Positions 32,081 through 43,548 of a stretch of DNA of 64,000 bases are shown here, in pieces; position 1 is the first letter of the stretch; each line of letters starts with the position of its first letter. A model generated the notes under the pieces. It did no database searches and was not told the origin of the DNA. It saw only the letters and a list, made by a program, of their open reading frames with translations. The position numbers and the translations under genes were made by a program. The stretch spans positions 62,001-126,000 of the forward strand of contig NW_027043820.1 in NCBI RefSeq assembly GCF_037102585.1, written 5' to 3'. Origin of the DNA: Saccharomycopsis crataegensis. Lineage: Eukaryota > Ascomycota > Saccharomycetes > Ascoideales > Saccharomycopsidaceae.

Positions 32081-34192
32081 ATGTCTGACGGAAAATCTGA
32101 AACTTACGAGTTCCAAGCTGAGATCACTCAGCTTATGTCTCTTATTATTAACACTGTTTACTCCAACAAAGAGATTTTCTTGAGAGAATTGATTTCTAAC
32201 GCCTCCGATGCTTTGGACAAGATCAGATACAAGGGTTTGTCTGACCCTGCTGAATTGGCCACTGAACCAGAATTGTTCATCAGAATCACCCCAAAGCCTG
32301 AAGAAAAAGTCCTTGAAATCAGAGATTCCGGTGTCGGTATGACCAAGGCTGAATTGGTCAACAACTTGGGTACCATTGCTAAGTCTGGTACCAAGGCCTT
32401 CATGGAAGCCCTTTCTGCTGGTGCCGATGTTTCCATGATTGGTCAATTCGGTGTCGGTTTCTACTCTTTGTTCTTGGTTGCTGACCACGTTCAAGTTATC
32501 TCCAAGTCTAACGACGATGAGCAATACATTTGGGAATCCAACGCCGGTGGTAAGTTCACCGTTTCTTTGGACGAAACCAACGAAAGAATCTCCAGAGGTT
32601 CTGTCTTGAGATTGTTCTTGAAGGATGACCAATTGGAATACTTGGAAGAAAAGAGAATCAAGGAAATTGTCAAGAAGCACAGTGAATTCGTTGCTTACCC
32701 AATCCAATTGATGGTCACCAAGGAAGTTGAAAAAGACGTTCCAGCTGACGAAGAAGAAGAAGTCAAGGAAGGTGAAGATGACAAGAAACCAAAGTTGGAA
32801 GAAGTTGATGACGAAGGTAACGAAAAGAAGGAAACCAAGAAGGTCAAGGAAACCGTCACCGAAGAAGAAGTCCTCAACAAGACCAAGCCATTGTGGTCCA
32901 GAAACCCAAGCGAAGTCACCCAAGACGAATACAATGCTTTCTACAAGTCCATCTCCAACGACTGGGAAGACCCATTGGCTGTCAAGCACTTTTCCGTCGA
33001 AGGTCAACTTGAATTCAAGGCCATCTTGTTTGTTCCAAAGAGAGCTCCATTCGACTTGTTCGAATCCTCCAAGAAGAAGAAGTCTTCCATCAACTTGTAC
33101 GTCCGTCGTGTCTTCATTACCGATGAAGCCGACTTGTTGCCAGACTACTTGAACTTTGTCAAGGGGGTTGTCGATTCCGAAGATTTGCCATTGAACTTGT
33201 CCAGAGAAGTCTTGCAACAAAACAAGATCTTGAAGGTTATAAAGAAGAACTTGGTCAAGAAGGTTTTGGAAACTTTCAACGAAATTGCCGAAGACTCTGA
33301 ACAATTCGACAAGTTCTACAGTGCTTTCGGTAAGAACCTTAAGTTGGGTATCCACGAAGACGCCACCAACAGAAACGCTTTGGCTAAGTTGTTGAGATTC
33401 AAGTCCACCAAGTCTAGCGATGAATTGACTTCTTTGTCTGACTACGTTACCAGAATGAAGGAACACCAAAAGAACATTTACTTCATCACTGGTGAATCCC
33501 ACAAGGCTGTTGAAAACTCTCCATTCTTGGACGTCTTGAAGGCCAAGGACTTTGAAGTTTTGTTCCTCGTTGACCCAATTGATGAGTACGCGGTTACTCA
33601 ATTGAAGGAATTCGAAGACAAGAAATTGATCGACATCACCAAGGACTTTGAATTGGAAGAAAGTGACGAAGAAAAGAAGGAAAGAGAAGAAGAAGAAAAG
33701 GAATTCGAACCATTGACCAAGGCTTTGAAGACCGTTCTCGGTGACAAGGTTGAAAAAGTTGTTGTTTCTCACAAATTGATTGATGCTCCAGCTGCTATCA
33801 GAACCGCTCAATTCGGTTGGTCTGCCAACATGGAAAGAATCATGAAGGCTCAAGCTCTTAGAGACACTTCTATGTCTAACTACATGGCCTCCAAGAAGAT
33901 TTTCGAAATCTCTCCAAAGTCTTCTATCATCAAGGAATTGAGAAAGAAGGTTGAAAAGGATGGTGAAGAAGACAGAACCGTCAAGGACTTGACCGTCTTG
34001 TTGTTCGACACTGCCTTGTTGACTTCTGGTTTCACTTTGGAAGAACCAAACTCTTTTGCCACCAGAATCAACAGATTGATTTCTTTGGGTTTGAACATTG
34101 ACGAAGACGAAGAAGAAGAACAAATTGAAGAAATCAACACTAAGGCCGAAGATGAAGGTGTTGCTGAATCCGCTATGGAAGAAGTTGACTAA
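32081..34192 (+). CDS. HSP90: Hsp90 cytosolic chaperone
   Basis: 703 aa; S. cerevisiae Hsp82/Hsc82 have about 705-709. Dimeric ATP-driven chaperone for kinases, receptors and other clients. N-domain: [21 protein letters not shown] (catalytic Glu and nucleotide Asn; one base of variation, YSNKEIF present), [11 protein letters not shown] and the [14 protein letters not shown] lid segment. An acidic/Lys-rich linker spans about 215-260. The middle domain carries the [20 protein letters not shown]-contact loop. The protein ends in MEEVD, which binds TPR co-chaperones. Codon bias is extreme (GAA, AAG, TTG, GGT), which also creates a long antisense ORF over the whole gene. Heat-shock elements upstream fit Hsf1 control. 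Confidence 0.98.
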   Translation: MSDGKSETYEFQAEITQLMSLIINTVYSNKEIFLRELISNASDALDKIRYKGLSDPAELATEPELFIRITPKPEEKVLEIRDSGVGMTKAELVNNLGTIAKSGTKAFMEALSAGADVSMIGQFGVGFYSLFLVADHVQVISKSNDDEQYIWESNAGGKFTVSLDETNERISRGSVLRLFLKDDQLEYLEEKRIKEIVKKHSEFVAYPIQLMVTKEVEKDVPADEEEEVKEGEDDKKPKLEEVDDEGNEKKETKKVKETVTEEEVLNKTKPLWSRNPSEVTQDEYNAFYKSISNDWEDPLAVKHFSVEGQLEFKAILFVPKRAPFDLFESSKKKKSSINLYVRRVFITDEADLLPDYLNFVKGVVDSEDLPLNLSREVLQQNKILKVIKKNLVKKVLETFNEIAEDSEQFDKFYSAFGKNLKLGIHEDATNRNALAKLLRFKSTKSSDELTSLSDYVTRMKEHQKNIYFITGESHKAVENSPFLDVLKAKDFEVLFLVDPIDEYAVTQLKEFEDKKLIDITKDFELEESDEEKKEREEEEKEFEPLTKALKTVLGDKVEKVVVSHKLIDAPAAIRTAQFGWSANMERIMKAQALRDTSMSNYMASKKIFEISPKSSIIKELRKKVEKDGEEDRTVKDLTVLLFDTALLTSGFTLEEPNSFATRINRLISLGLNIDEDEEEEQIEEINTKAEDEGVAESAMEEVD

Positions 34193-35880
34193 ACGAATCT
34201 TTTTAATGTCGCTGCTTTTTTTTTTCCTCTATAATTATGTGGTTACTTTTTTTTTTCTCCCCCTTTTTTTTTTTCATTATTCCATTTTTTTTAATCAAAC
34301 TTTTTGTATTTTAGTTAACTAATTCTTTAGTAATTACATAGTGCAATTCATTATTGTTTTAATATCTTTCAATGTGTAGAGAAATGGAGGATGAATTGAT
34401 ATTGTCTCACAGAGTAAAAAAAGGGAGTCTGAGTGTACCACAACGGCGGCTCTTTAGGCGGCAGGATGGATCATAGCACTGTGTGGACCATGAGATAAAA
34501 AGTTACCACGCGCTCCCCGTACATTGCTCCAATAGATATGGTGTATAATCAAACTAAGAAATGTATTTGTAGATACTTTTGTATACTCATATTTTTTCCT
34601 GAGGGCTCTAGATATTGAAAAGGGCATTGATTTGTCATGAAAGAAATAATAATATATTGCCGACGACGACTAGCATAGAACGAGCCTTCTCCGAGAAGCA
34701 GACTGACTAATGAATAAACCACCAATTGGCCGACCCGACCCGGCCCTAACTATTGAATAATCAACTGCTTAAAGGATAGCCTATCTAAATCCTTCTTATG
34801 GCAGTATCTATCGATGCTCAAAAACCATTAATTAACTAGCAACACCAACAAGCTATGATAAAATTGTATCGCTTTGCTCATGTATGATATTGCAAAAATG
34901 TAATCGCGAGTAGGAAGTTCTAGGAGTGCAGATTGATTGGGCTAACCAATCTAATGAAAACATTATGATATTATTTTTTTTTACATTGGTCTATTAAAAA
35001 ATAAAACTATAAAACTACAAAACAAAACATCAATAAAAAAAAAAAAAAAAAAAAAAGAGACAACAATTAACATCTTAAAAGGGGGGTTTCAGTGAGCAGA
35101 AACCTCATGCTGTGGAATATCGATTTTCAAAATTGAAATACAAAACCAATATCAAGTTATATAATTATACACTTGTTATATTAGATATGTACACTTCTGA
35201 AATTGAATATAAATCAAATTTTTTTGTTGTTATTTTTCTATATGAGCATCAATAATAGTATCAACAGAATTCCATTTATTAAAAGTTCTGATCATCCCAA
35301 CATATTCCAAAACTTCGGCTTTCCAATAGGACAGATCCTGGGGCTTTTAATATAATGTATGTCAATTTGGCTTAATTATTAACTATCTATATGAAAAATC
35401 ATCAATGGGAGTATTAGGGCTGTTTTTATAATAGAATGAGGATAATCGTAATAAAGTAATGGAATAGATCAATAATTAGGAAATATGAGGCAATAAGGAG
35501 AAGAAGAGCATCCGAAGTAAGGAATGCCAGAGATTAAAACAGAACATTAATCATAGTATATGTTACATAGGCTTATTAATTCTCGCAGATAATCATCATT
35601 ATACCCTTTTATTCATGGAGGAAACTTGTAGATCAAGGGAACGTAGTAGTATCAGGAAAGTAATAGTGTGCAAATGTGGTGATGAAGCTATGTTTTGTTT
35701 GTGCGCAACGATTATTCCTTTACTATTTTTTTCAAACCAAGTTACTAAAGATTTTTAAAGGCATTATTATTTATCTAGGATCAAAGAATATTCATTTTCT
35801 TTATTTATTGATAAAGAGGCCGTATTTTTCAACCTGTTGTAAATGGGCTTAGTGTGGACTGAAGTTTTGAGTTCACAATA

Positions 35881-35998
35881 TCTTCATCAACGGAGGTATT
35901 TGTTGATGGAAACCTTAATCAACAGAGGAACTAATCAAAAGAGGTCCTCTAGTCAGTAGAGAACTTATTCAATTGAGATCTTAATCAAACCAGTGAAA
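35881..35998. repeat. Decayed minisatellite, period about 17 bp
   Basis: Five to six imperfect units of the form AATCAACAGAGGAACTT (for example at 35917, 35933, 35951, 35967 and 35983), each diverged from the next by several bases. It seems an old tandem array losing its identity. Confidence 0.6.
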
Positions 35999-36440
35999 AA
36001 GTTCTCGAATTGTAAATAAAGCCACTAAAAATACCAGCTTTAGAGCAGAAACTATCACGATAATGCCCCTTGATAATATCCGTGGTTTTCAAAATCTCTT
36101 GAAACTATCAGCGTTCTGTTGGCTTTGATTATTTCGATGTCGATTTAAAAGAACCAGCGTTCAACAAACGAGGTATTGACTGTTCCATCTCTTAATTCAA
36201 GAAGATGAATTACGAAATCACTTGTGTCAATTCTTGACCAAGACTGTTTTTGAATAACAAAAGAGAAAATTTTGTTTCTGTTGTTGAGATATAGAGAGGA
36301 AACCGCATAGGATGGTGGTCATATAGATATGACTCCCTAGGTCAAATCATCAGGCTCATAGACAATAATTTTGATGTGGAGCAAATCTCCTAACACTTAT
36401 TTACACACTAATTACGAAGTGAATCAATCCTCTTAATACA

Positions 36441-36465
36441 AATCAATCAATCAATCAATCAATGG
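36441..36465. repeat. (AATC)n tetranucleotide repeat
   Basis: About six AATC units within the gene-free region. Confidence 0.85.
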
Positions 36466-37131
36466 ATATGAAAGAGAAGCTAACAAGGAAAATTATTGAT
36501 GAGTGTTTTACATAAAAAAAAAGTACGAGAAGAAAAAAAATCCTCCAATTTCTTTGCCTGAGTGGTGATATATTCTAACCTACGACCAGGATCTAATAAG
36601 GCCAATTCTCATTGAGAGAATGGTGGTTGTTGGAGATTAGCCAGGCCTAACACAACAGAAGTTCAATTTTGAATATGACGTAGATCGAAAGTCTGATTTT
36701 CTGGGCTGATTCAATGTAGTTCAATATACTGTATTGCCAGGAAATTAAACAGGTCTCAACAATTCTGCCAAGGATATCCATACCCTAAGCAAATAGCAAT
36801 ACATTTCAATAGACAATTCCCCCTCCACTTTGACCAATTGTTTATTGTTGTTGGTTGTCGTTGTCCACCAATATGGCTCTGACCGGTTTGGAAGCGCGCC
36901 GACGTTGCAGCAACATAGGAAATCCTAATCTTATTTCTTTTCCAAAAACGGTAGTGATTGGGCAATTTTTGTACAGTTTGAAATATAAAACACACTATAA
37001 TGTAGCAGTTATAAATATAAAACAATAACCATCTGGTATCTTTTAGTGACTTATATAATATTCGATGGTAATTGAGAATGCCCATGATTCGTTGCTGCAT
37101 AAGCACCACGCAGATCATCGATTACCCTGGT

Positions 37132-37150
37132 GATGAGCCCGAAAATTTTT
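37132..37150. promoter_or_regulatory. PAC-like and RRPE-like boxes upstream of KAP123
   Basis: GATGAG (core of the PAC box) at 37132-37137, followed within four bases by GAAAATTTTT (RRPE-like) at 37141-37150; a second TGAAAAATT lies at 37189-37197. PAC/RRPE pairs mark ribosome-biogenesis regulons in yeasts. The site is about 240 bases upstream of KAP123. Confidence 0.45.
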
Positions 37151-37386
37151 TTTTTTTTCTTTGATCAAAATATTTTTTTTTTTTTCTATGAAAAATTAAT
37201 TTTATTTTTTTTTTTTTTTTTTTTTTCTTACTCAAATCATCTTTGATTCTTTCTTTAAATAGTAGAATAGCTTTGCTGTGATTCTGTTGGATAATTTAAT
37301 TCCAGATACCCCTTTTTTTCAGTATTAGCCGTCGCTTATACTTTTGAATTTCCAAACCCCCAACAGAATATATATATATCTTAAAG

Positions 37387-40300
37387 ATGAGTGAAGAATT
37401 CGTTTCCGCCCTCGTGGATACTTTGAATCTTACCGTTGTTCCAGACACCAAGGTGGTTAAGGAAGCTTCCAATAAGTTGACCAATGATTTCTACGGTAAC
37501 CCAGACTCCTTGCCTGCTATGATCCAGATCTTGACCACCCACCCAGAAAGTCAACTTAAACAATTGTCCGCTGTCGAAGCCAAGAAGTTAGTTGAAAAGC
37601 ACTGGGAGGTCATCGATGATTCCATCAAAAACGCCATCCGTGACTCGATTTTGAAGTTCACTTTGGAAGAACAAAATAGCTTGGTTGCCCACAATGCCGC
37701 TCGTGTCATTTGCTCTATCACTGAAGTCGAAGATTTGTCGGAAAACAAATGGCCAGATTTGATCAATGTTTTGATTGCCAACATTTCTAGCAACGAAAAC
37801 ACCAAAGCCAAGGAAACCTCGGTTTACACTTTATACAGTCTTTTGGAAGGTTACAACAATAGTGCTTTGCTCGGTCACGCCGGCGATTTCATTGGTCTTT
37901 TGAGTCGTACTTTGGAAGACCCAGAAAACTTGCAAAACAGAGTTTACTCTTTCGAAGCTTTGACTTCTATTGCTTCTTGCTTCGAAGACCCAGAACCAGA
38001 ATTGGCTAACCAATTCAAGAACTTGATCAACCCAATGATCGATGTTTTGAAGACCACCATTGAAAAAGACGATTCTGACAACGCCAGAACTATTTTCATT
38101 GGTTTCAATGACTTCCCATACTTTGACAACAAATTCGTTGGTGACAACTTGTTTGTGTTGATCAACATGTTTGTTGAAATCGCTATGAACCATCAATTGG
38201 ATGAAGACTACAGAATCATGGCTTTGCAATTCTTGATCAGAGTCATCCCAATGAAGAAGAGCAGAATCATTAGTAAGAACTTGGGTCCAGATTTGACTTT
38301 GGCCGGTCTTAAGATTGCTTGTGATCCAATTGACGATGAAGAAGAATTGGATGAAAACTCTGAAGAAAATGAAAACGAAGAAAACACCACTTCTGCTCTT
38401 GGTCTTAGATTGTTGGCTGAATTGGCCAATGAATTGCCACCAAAACAAGCCATCACCCCAATTTTCAACGAACTTGGCAATTTGATTAACGATACCCAAA
38501 ATGTTTACAGAGTCAGAGCTGGTTTGCTGTCTGTCGGTGTTATTTCCGCTGGTGCTCCAGATTTCATTTCTAACCACTTGTCCAAGTTGATGCCATTGTT
38601 GGTTCAAGGTTTGAAGAACGAACACCCAATTGTCAAATTGGCTGCTCTTAAAACTTTCAACGAATTGGCTGGTCAATTGCAAAACAGTTTGGCTGGTTAC
38701 CATGAAACCTTGTTGCCTCTTCTTATGGAAGTTATTCAATCCTCCTCTTACCAAAGCATCTACAAATATGCCACTTATGCTCTCGATGGTATTCTTGAAT
38801 ATATGGAACAAGAAGCTATTGTTCCATACTTGGAACCATTGACCAACAAGTTGTTTGAAATGTTGAACCAAGCTCACTCTTCTTCTTTGAAGACCGCTAT
38901 TGTTTCTGCCATTGGTTCTACCGCTTTTGCTGCTGGTAAGGCTTTCATTCCATTCTTCGACAACTCTTTGAAGATTTTGGAACCATTGATTAAGATCCCA
39001 GACTCTCTTGAAGGTTTGACTACCGATGACATTGAATTGATTGCTTCTACTTTCGAAAACATTTCTACCGTCGCTAGAGCCGTTGGTGCTCAATCTTTTG
39101 CCAAGTTTGCTGAACCTTTGATTGGCTCTTCTTATGTTTGTATCAGCTCTGAAAACCCAAGATTGAGAGAATCTGGTTTCACCTTCATTAACAACATGGC
39201 CAAGGTTTACGGTGAAGACTTCAGCCCATTCTTGCCAAAGTTGATCCCAGCTATCATCAAATGTCTCCAACAAGATGAATTGTTGTTCAACACCGGTGAT
39301 GACGAAGAAGAAGAAATTGAAGACATGGAAGACATTGCCAAGAACCTTCAAATCTCTACTGGTATCACCATGGAAAAGGAAATCGCTACCATTGCCTTGG
39401 GTGAATTGGCCAGTGCTACCAAGAACCACTTTGGTGAATACGTTGAAGAAGTTGTCAATGTTTTGTTGGAACAAACCGACTCTTTCACCATCAATAGTGT
39501 TTGTATCGGTACTTTGTGGACCATTGTTATTGCTTTGTACGAAAACAATGTCAGCTTGAAGAAGTTCCCAGTCGGTGCCGTTACCGAAAACTACGTTCCA
39601 GATGAACTTTTGAACATCATCAAGGCTGTCAGAGAAAAGTCGATTGAAATCTTGCAAGAAGAATACGAAATCACCACTATCCACAGTGTTTTGGCCAGTT
39701 TGGAAGGGGCTTTCCAAAAGATTGGTGCTATCGCCATCATGGACAGCGGTGAATCTGGTTCTTTGGAAACCTTGTGTATCGAACTCATGAAATTGTTGAA
39801 GGGTGAACACGCTTCTCAAGGTGATGAAGAAGACAAGGAAGAAGTCGAAGGCGCTGATGAATCCGAAACCGAACTTTTGATTTACGACACTTGTTTGGAC
39901 ATTTTGGTTGCTCTTTCTCTTACTTTGGGAAGTGCTTTCAACAGAATCTTTGCTTCTTTCAAGAGTGTCGTTTACAAGAACTTGACCTCTGCTTCTAACC
40001 AAAAGAGAAGTGTCATTGTTGGTGCTCTTGCCGAAATTTGTGTCGGTTTGAAGGGTGAAAACGAATTTGCCAACGAATTGTTGTCTGATTTCGTTGAATT
40101 GATGAACAAGGACTCTTTCCTCAACGTTAGAGGTTACGCTGCTTTCGGTATTGGTGTTATCATCTTCTACTCTGCTGAAGACTTGAGCGCCGCTTACCCA
40201 GACATTTTGAGCTCTTTGTCCAAATTGTTGACCAAGGCTGATAAGGAAGCTAAGGCCGAAGATGACGACGAAACCCAAGACATCATTGACCGTTCTTACG

Positions 40301-40659
40301 CCAATGCTTGTGGTTGTGTTGCCAGAATGGCTCTTAAGAATCCAAACGCTGTTCCACTCAATCAAATTGTTCCAGTGTTGCTCGGTCACTTGCCATTGGT
40401 CAACGGTTTTGAAGAAAACACTCCAATCTTCAACTTGCTCATCCAATTGTACCAATCTAACGCTGCTTTGATCACTCCATACAACGCCCAAGTTTTGGAA
40501 ATCTTCAAGCAAGTGTTCAAGAAGGATGAAGAAAGAGAAAAGTTGGAAAGCGAATCTACTTTGGGTAGAGAACAAAACACCGAAAGTTTGAAACAATTCC
40601 CAGCCGACGGTTTGAAAGAAAAGGTTGTTGAATTGGTCAAGCACATTGAAAGCAAATGA
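37387..40659 (+). CDS. KAP123: Kap123, importin-beta for ribosomal proteins and histones
   Basis: 1090 aa, all HEAT repeats; S. cerevisiae Kap123 has 1113. It carries ribosomal proteins and histones H3/H4 into the nucleus with Ran-GTP release. Shared blocks include QLKQLSAVEAKKLVEKHW (first HEAT repeats), the acidic loop DDEEELDENSEENENEENT (about 318-336), AIGSTAFAAGKAFIPFF, RLRESGFTFI (RLRESGYAFI in yeast), EIIDRAYANACGC-like IIDRSYANACGCVARMALKN, and LGREQNTESLKQF near the end. The match runs over the full length and clearly favours Kap123 over Kap121/Pse1. Codon bias is strong. Its promoter has PAC/RRPE-type boxes, consistent with co-regulation with ribosome production. Confidence 0.97.
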   Translation: MSEEFVSALVDTLNLTVVPDTKVVKEASNKLTNDFYGNPDSLPAMIQILTTHPESQLKQLSAVEAKKLVEKHWEVIDDSIKNAIRDSILKFTLEEQNSLVAHNAARVICSITEVEDLSENKWPDLINVLIANISSNENTKAKETSVYTLYSLLEGYNNSALLGHAGDFIGLLSRTLEDPENLQNRVYSFEALTSIASCFEDPEPELANQFKNLINPMIDVLKTTIEKDDSDNARTIFIGFNDFPYFDNKFVGDNLFVLINMFVEIAMNHQLDEDYRIMALQFLIRVIPMKKSRIISKNLGPDLTLAGLKIACDPIDDEEELDENSEENENEENTTSALGLRLLAELANELPPKQAITPIFNELGNLINDTQNVYRVRAGLLSVGVISAGAPDFISNHLSKLMPLLVQGLKNEHPIVKLAALKTFNELAGQLQNSLAGYHETLLPLLMEVIQSSSYQSIYKYATYALDGILEYMEQEAIVPYLEPLTNKLFEMLNQAHSSSLKTAIVSAIGSTAFAAGKAFIPFFDNSLKILEPLIKIPDSLEGLTTDDIELIASTFENISTVARAVGAQSFAKFAEPLIGSSYVCISSENPRLRESGFTFINNMAKVYGEDFSPFLPKLIPAIIKCLQQDELLFNTGDDEEEEIEDMEDIAKNLQISTGITMEKEIATIALGELASATKNHFGEYVEEVVNVLLEQTDSFTINSVCIGTLWTIVIALYENNVSLKKFPVGAVTENYVPDELLNIIKAVREKSIEILQEEYEITTIHSVLASLEGAFQKIGAIAIMDSGESGSLETLCIELMKLLKGEHASQGDEEDKEEVEGADESETELLIYDTCLDILVALSLTLGSAFNRIFASFKSVVYKNLTSASNQKRSVIVGALAEICVGLKGENEFANELLSDFVELMNKDSFLNVRGYAAFGIGVIIFYSAEDLSAAYPDILSSLSKLLTKADKEAKAEDDDETQDIIDRSYANACGCVARMALKNPNAVPLNQIVPVLLGHLPLVNGFEENTPIFNLLIQLYQSNAALITPYNAQVLEIFKQVFKKDEEREKLESESTLGREQNTESLKQFPADGLKEKVVELVKHIESK

Positions 40660-41728
40660 TTGTGGTATACTTTCATCTCCTGTTAATTTGAAGTTATCCT
40701 TATTTTATCCTAAATTATAGTCTACTTTTTATACTCTTATATTATTAAATATTTTGTTTTTAAATTTTGTTTTTGTTCCCCTGTTTTTTTCCTTTTATCA
40801 TTATTATTATCACTTTCTAGTATTTTTTTTTTTTAGTACACTTCATCATTTGTTTTCTTGCTGCTTTTGTCGTTCTTTTTTTTCTCTCAAGAGTTCCCAA
40901 TTATTTTAATATATCACTCAACCCCTATTAGTTCCCTTATTTTGCATGTTTTGTATATCATAGTACCATTATTTTGAATGTTATCCCCAAAGGTTCATCT
41001 TTCATGATCTGTAAGAATTGTTTCATTAGAACGATGGTCAACTCATTTATTTTAGTAGTGCTTCCTAGGAGCTGCATTAAAAAAAAAAAAAAAAATCGCA
41101 ACATACAGTATCCCAAATGGGAGTAGTAGTAGACAGAAGAAAGAATGATAACACATCCTGATTTTTGTCCATAACTCCCCTTTTAGCTCAAATTTATTTA
41201 TTTCAGAAGATATTCATATATCTGCAATCCACAAAAAGGGTCTGGTTGATAACAGCCGTGATTGGGCTTTAGTAGCTGGATATGACGAGTATTCTTAGAT
41301 ATTATTATAGTAGCATGAATGTGACTCACAATCCGTTGATTATTTATTTGTTCTTGTTTGTTTATTTATTGGTATTCAAGCTTCGAAAACTCTTCGAATT
41401 CGTATTTAAGTTTGCAAAAGTATGAGGATACTATGCTCCAATTTTTCTCCTCATATAAAAGCAAGAAAAAAAATTTGCTCTCTTCCTTCTTTTCTTTTTG
41501 GAAGCAATACATCATACTGTAACACAATAACCTTTTGATTATCCTTACCTTAGGAATTCTCATATTCCCATAAACTCTCTGTACCTCACAGATCCCCATC
41601 TCCAGACAATCAACGGTGATAGTGAAAGCTACTTAGAATCCATCAAGCACCACAATTCCCTAGTCCACTGTAGCGAAGCTCCGCTAAGTCAAATTGAACC
41701 CTTTGATCGTGTTTATGAAAAAAAAAAA
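40660..41728. other. KAP123 3' region and spacer before the decayed frame
   Basis: 1.07 kb of AT-rich DNA with T runs (40800-40885) and an A run (41079-41095). No recognisable gene. The right end borders the broken frame, whose ATG-like start would be at 41729. Confidence 0.5.
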
Positions 41729-42892
41729 TGAGATTCAGAAATGAATTGAGGAGGAGGCCTAGATATTTGGTGCTACAAGTTGATCAACCTCCAAGCACCC
41801 AATTGCAAACTAACGAAATGTACACCATGTTTAACTACAACTTACGAATGAACGGCATTATCCGATACCCGAAAAATGAATGTCCATGGCCATAGTCCAT
41901 CAAAACACCAGCAGTTCCCCACCGTTGGATCTATTTTGGGCACCACTGACTTAGAAGGAATCGATAGTTTGTTAAGATTTTACGAATTGACTGATCTCGG
42001 TACTATCAACTAGAAGAAATCAAGACTTTTAAGTCATTTGGGATGTGACGCGGATCATGTTATTGATGACGAAAAATGGAAGATTATAAATTACAATAGA
42101 AAACTTCCAACTTTTGATAGTGGACCAATCCGATTCTTCAGGAACTCTACTGGTCAAAAGCCAGATATTGACCAAGGCTTAAATGTCAAACAGTTCTTAG
42201 AACTTAGCGAGGAAAGAACATGATATCTTTGGCACCACTATGAATTGGACACTATTGCACTAGGCTGTCTAATGTCTTTGAGAAAGGTAAAGCTCCTCCA
42301 GAATCTAGGGGTGAATATCGATTGTTTAATTCAAGAGTCTCTTCAAGAAACACGTTTTGAGAATAGTCTTATTTCCTTCTCGTCTAATATCAATTATCCT
42401 TTCAATAAAGAAGGTCAAAAATCAGCTATTGAAAACAGAATAATAAGAGTTGATGATTTACTCTATAGTCAGAATAGGCAAGCTCTTATGCAAATCTGTC
42501 ACTTTTATCATCTCAATGATGAAAATGGCCCTGAAGTTCAAAATAATATTGAGTCGTTAAAATTCAAAATATTCAGATACTTTGGTATAAATAAGCTTCA
42601 GATTGAGAACACATTGAAATTAAATGTCCTATATGCTAGAGGCAAAAACCAAATCACTGATTACAAAACCATGCCATTGACCCCTGTTCCTAATTTGAGA
42701 GGTGAATTCTTTGGCAAAACCCCTAAAACTTTGCGGGAATTAAATGAGCTGAAATTGGACACAGAGAGAGTTCTTGAGGCACTTTTGGACTTTTATGGAA
42801 TGCCATATGAAAAAGAGGATCTGTTGAATAAGAAGATATGGAAGGTCAAAATTGCATTGGGACTTAGGCAGATTGACGAAGCGTTTGGCTAA
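41729..42892 (+). pseudogene. Decayed unrecognised gene
   Basis: Protein-like sequence on the + strand runs from an ATG at 41729 to the stop ending at 42892 but is broken in roughly four places. The longest open parts are 42038-42223 and 42245-42892; the latter has no ATG at its opening (TTG). The last 200 residues look like a soluble helical protein with a regular mix of charged and hydrophobic residues (for example NLRGEFFGKTPKTLRELNEL). I do not recognise a family and treat the whole as a fossil. It is about 650 bases from the tropomyosin gene and not similar, as far as I can see, to the fossils at 18.7 kb or 55 kb. Confidence 0.5.
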
Positions 42893-43548
42893 TGATGTTG
42901 GAATGATTTTCGTTTTCACCATATTAATATATGCTTATCGGTTTTAGTGATTATTAGTAGTTCCTTTTTTTTTCTTTTTTTAATATTTGACTTTAATATA
43001 AGTTGGATCGATGATGTTGTTGATGGTTGTATAAATTTTTCTGGATGCGGAAGTTTAAATTATTCACATTATTGGCTTCAAGCAATAAAAGTAATGATTT
43101 TTGATTTGTCAAATGCATAGCTATGACTTCCAAATAGTTTAAAAAGGCTGTGTGGCCATCATCAGAAATATTCTGAAGGCATTATAAGCCATATAACTAA
43201 CTTGATTCGGTATGCGCGAGCGGTTTTGTTTCGTGGAATACAAACTTCATTCTTTGTTACTACATTTTACTGCTCACAATTAAATTACTGTTAGTGAATC
43301 TTATCAGTATTATCAAGAATTTCTTTCTTACTATCGATTATTTTCCCTTCGTACTACGTGGATATAGGACTGGTTACCGTAAGAGCCGTTGAAAATTTGA
43401 TTAAATAATGTTGTATGGCTGCCTTTACATTAAGAATGTTCGTGGATACCTGCTTCTCACAAAGATTATATTAAGATAACTGAAAAATCAAGGTAATTTC
43501 AAATACAAAAGCACAATATAAATATATATATATATACACCTGAGTTGA
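42893..43548. other. Spacer between the decayed gene and the tropomyosin 3' end
   Basis: 656 AT-rich bases; tropomyosin polyadenylation signals are expected on the right. No gene or repeat family was seen apart from a TA run at 43523-43536. Confidence 0.5.

Larger units (their letters stand above)
34193..37386. other. 3.2-kb gene-free region between HSP90 and KAP123
   Basis: The longest gene-free stretch in the window. Contents: T runs of the HSP90 3' UTR (34216-34290), a poly-A run (35036-35056) followed by a small hairpin (GGTTTC/GAAACC, 35085-35104), a decayed 17-bp tandem repeat (35881-35998), an AATC tetranucleotide repeat (36441-36465) and the KAP123 promoter with long T runs (37148-37226). 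The only ORF above 100 codons (36756-37118, minus) has no protein-like features. No transposon ends or RNA gene were recognised. Confidence 0.6.

Noticed and set aside
31976-34123. 715-codon antisense ORF over HSP90
   Set aside because: It mirrors the extreme codon bias of HSP90, which rarely makes stops on the other strand. Its translation is a low-complexity F/Q/V/D mix without domains.
36756-37118. 120-codon minus ORF upstream of KAP123
   Set aside because: No domain or protein-like pattern; it overlaps the KAP123 promoter.
37831-40644. 937-codon antisense ORF over KAP123
   Set aside because: Same cause: codon-bias shadow, no protein-like features.
37387-40659. Identity as Kap121/Pse1
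   Set aside because: Block-by-block resemblance (start, acidic loop, RLRESG, LGRE end) fits Kap123, not Kap121.
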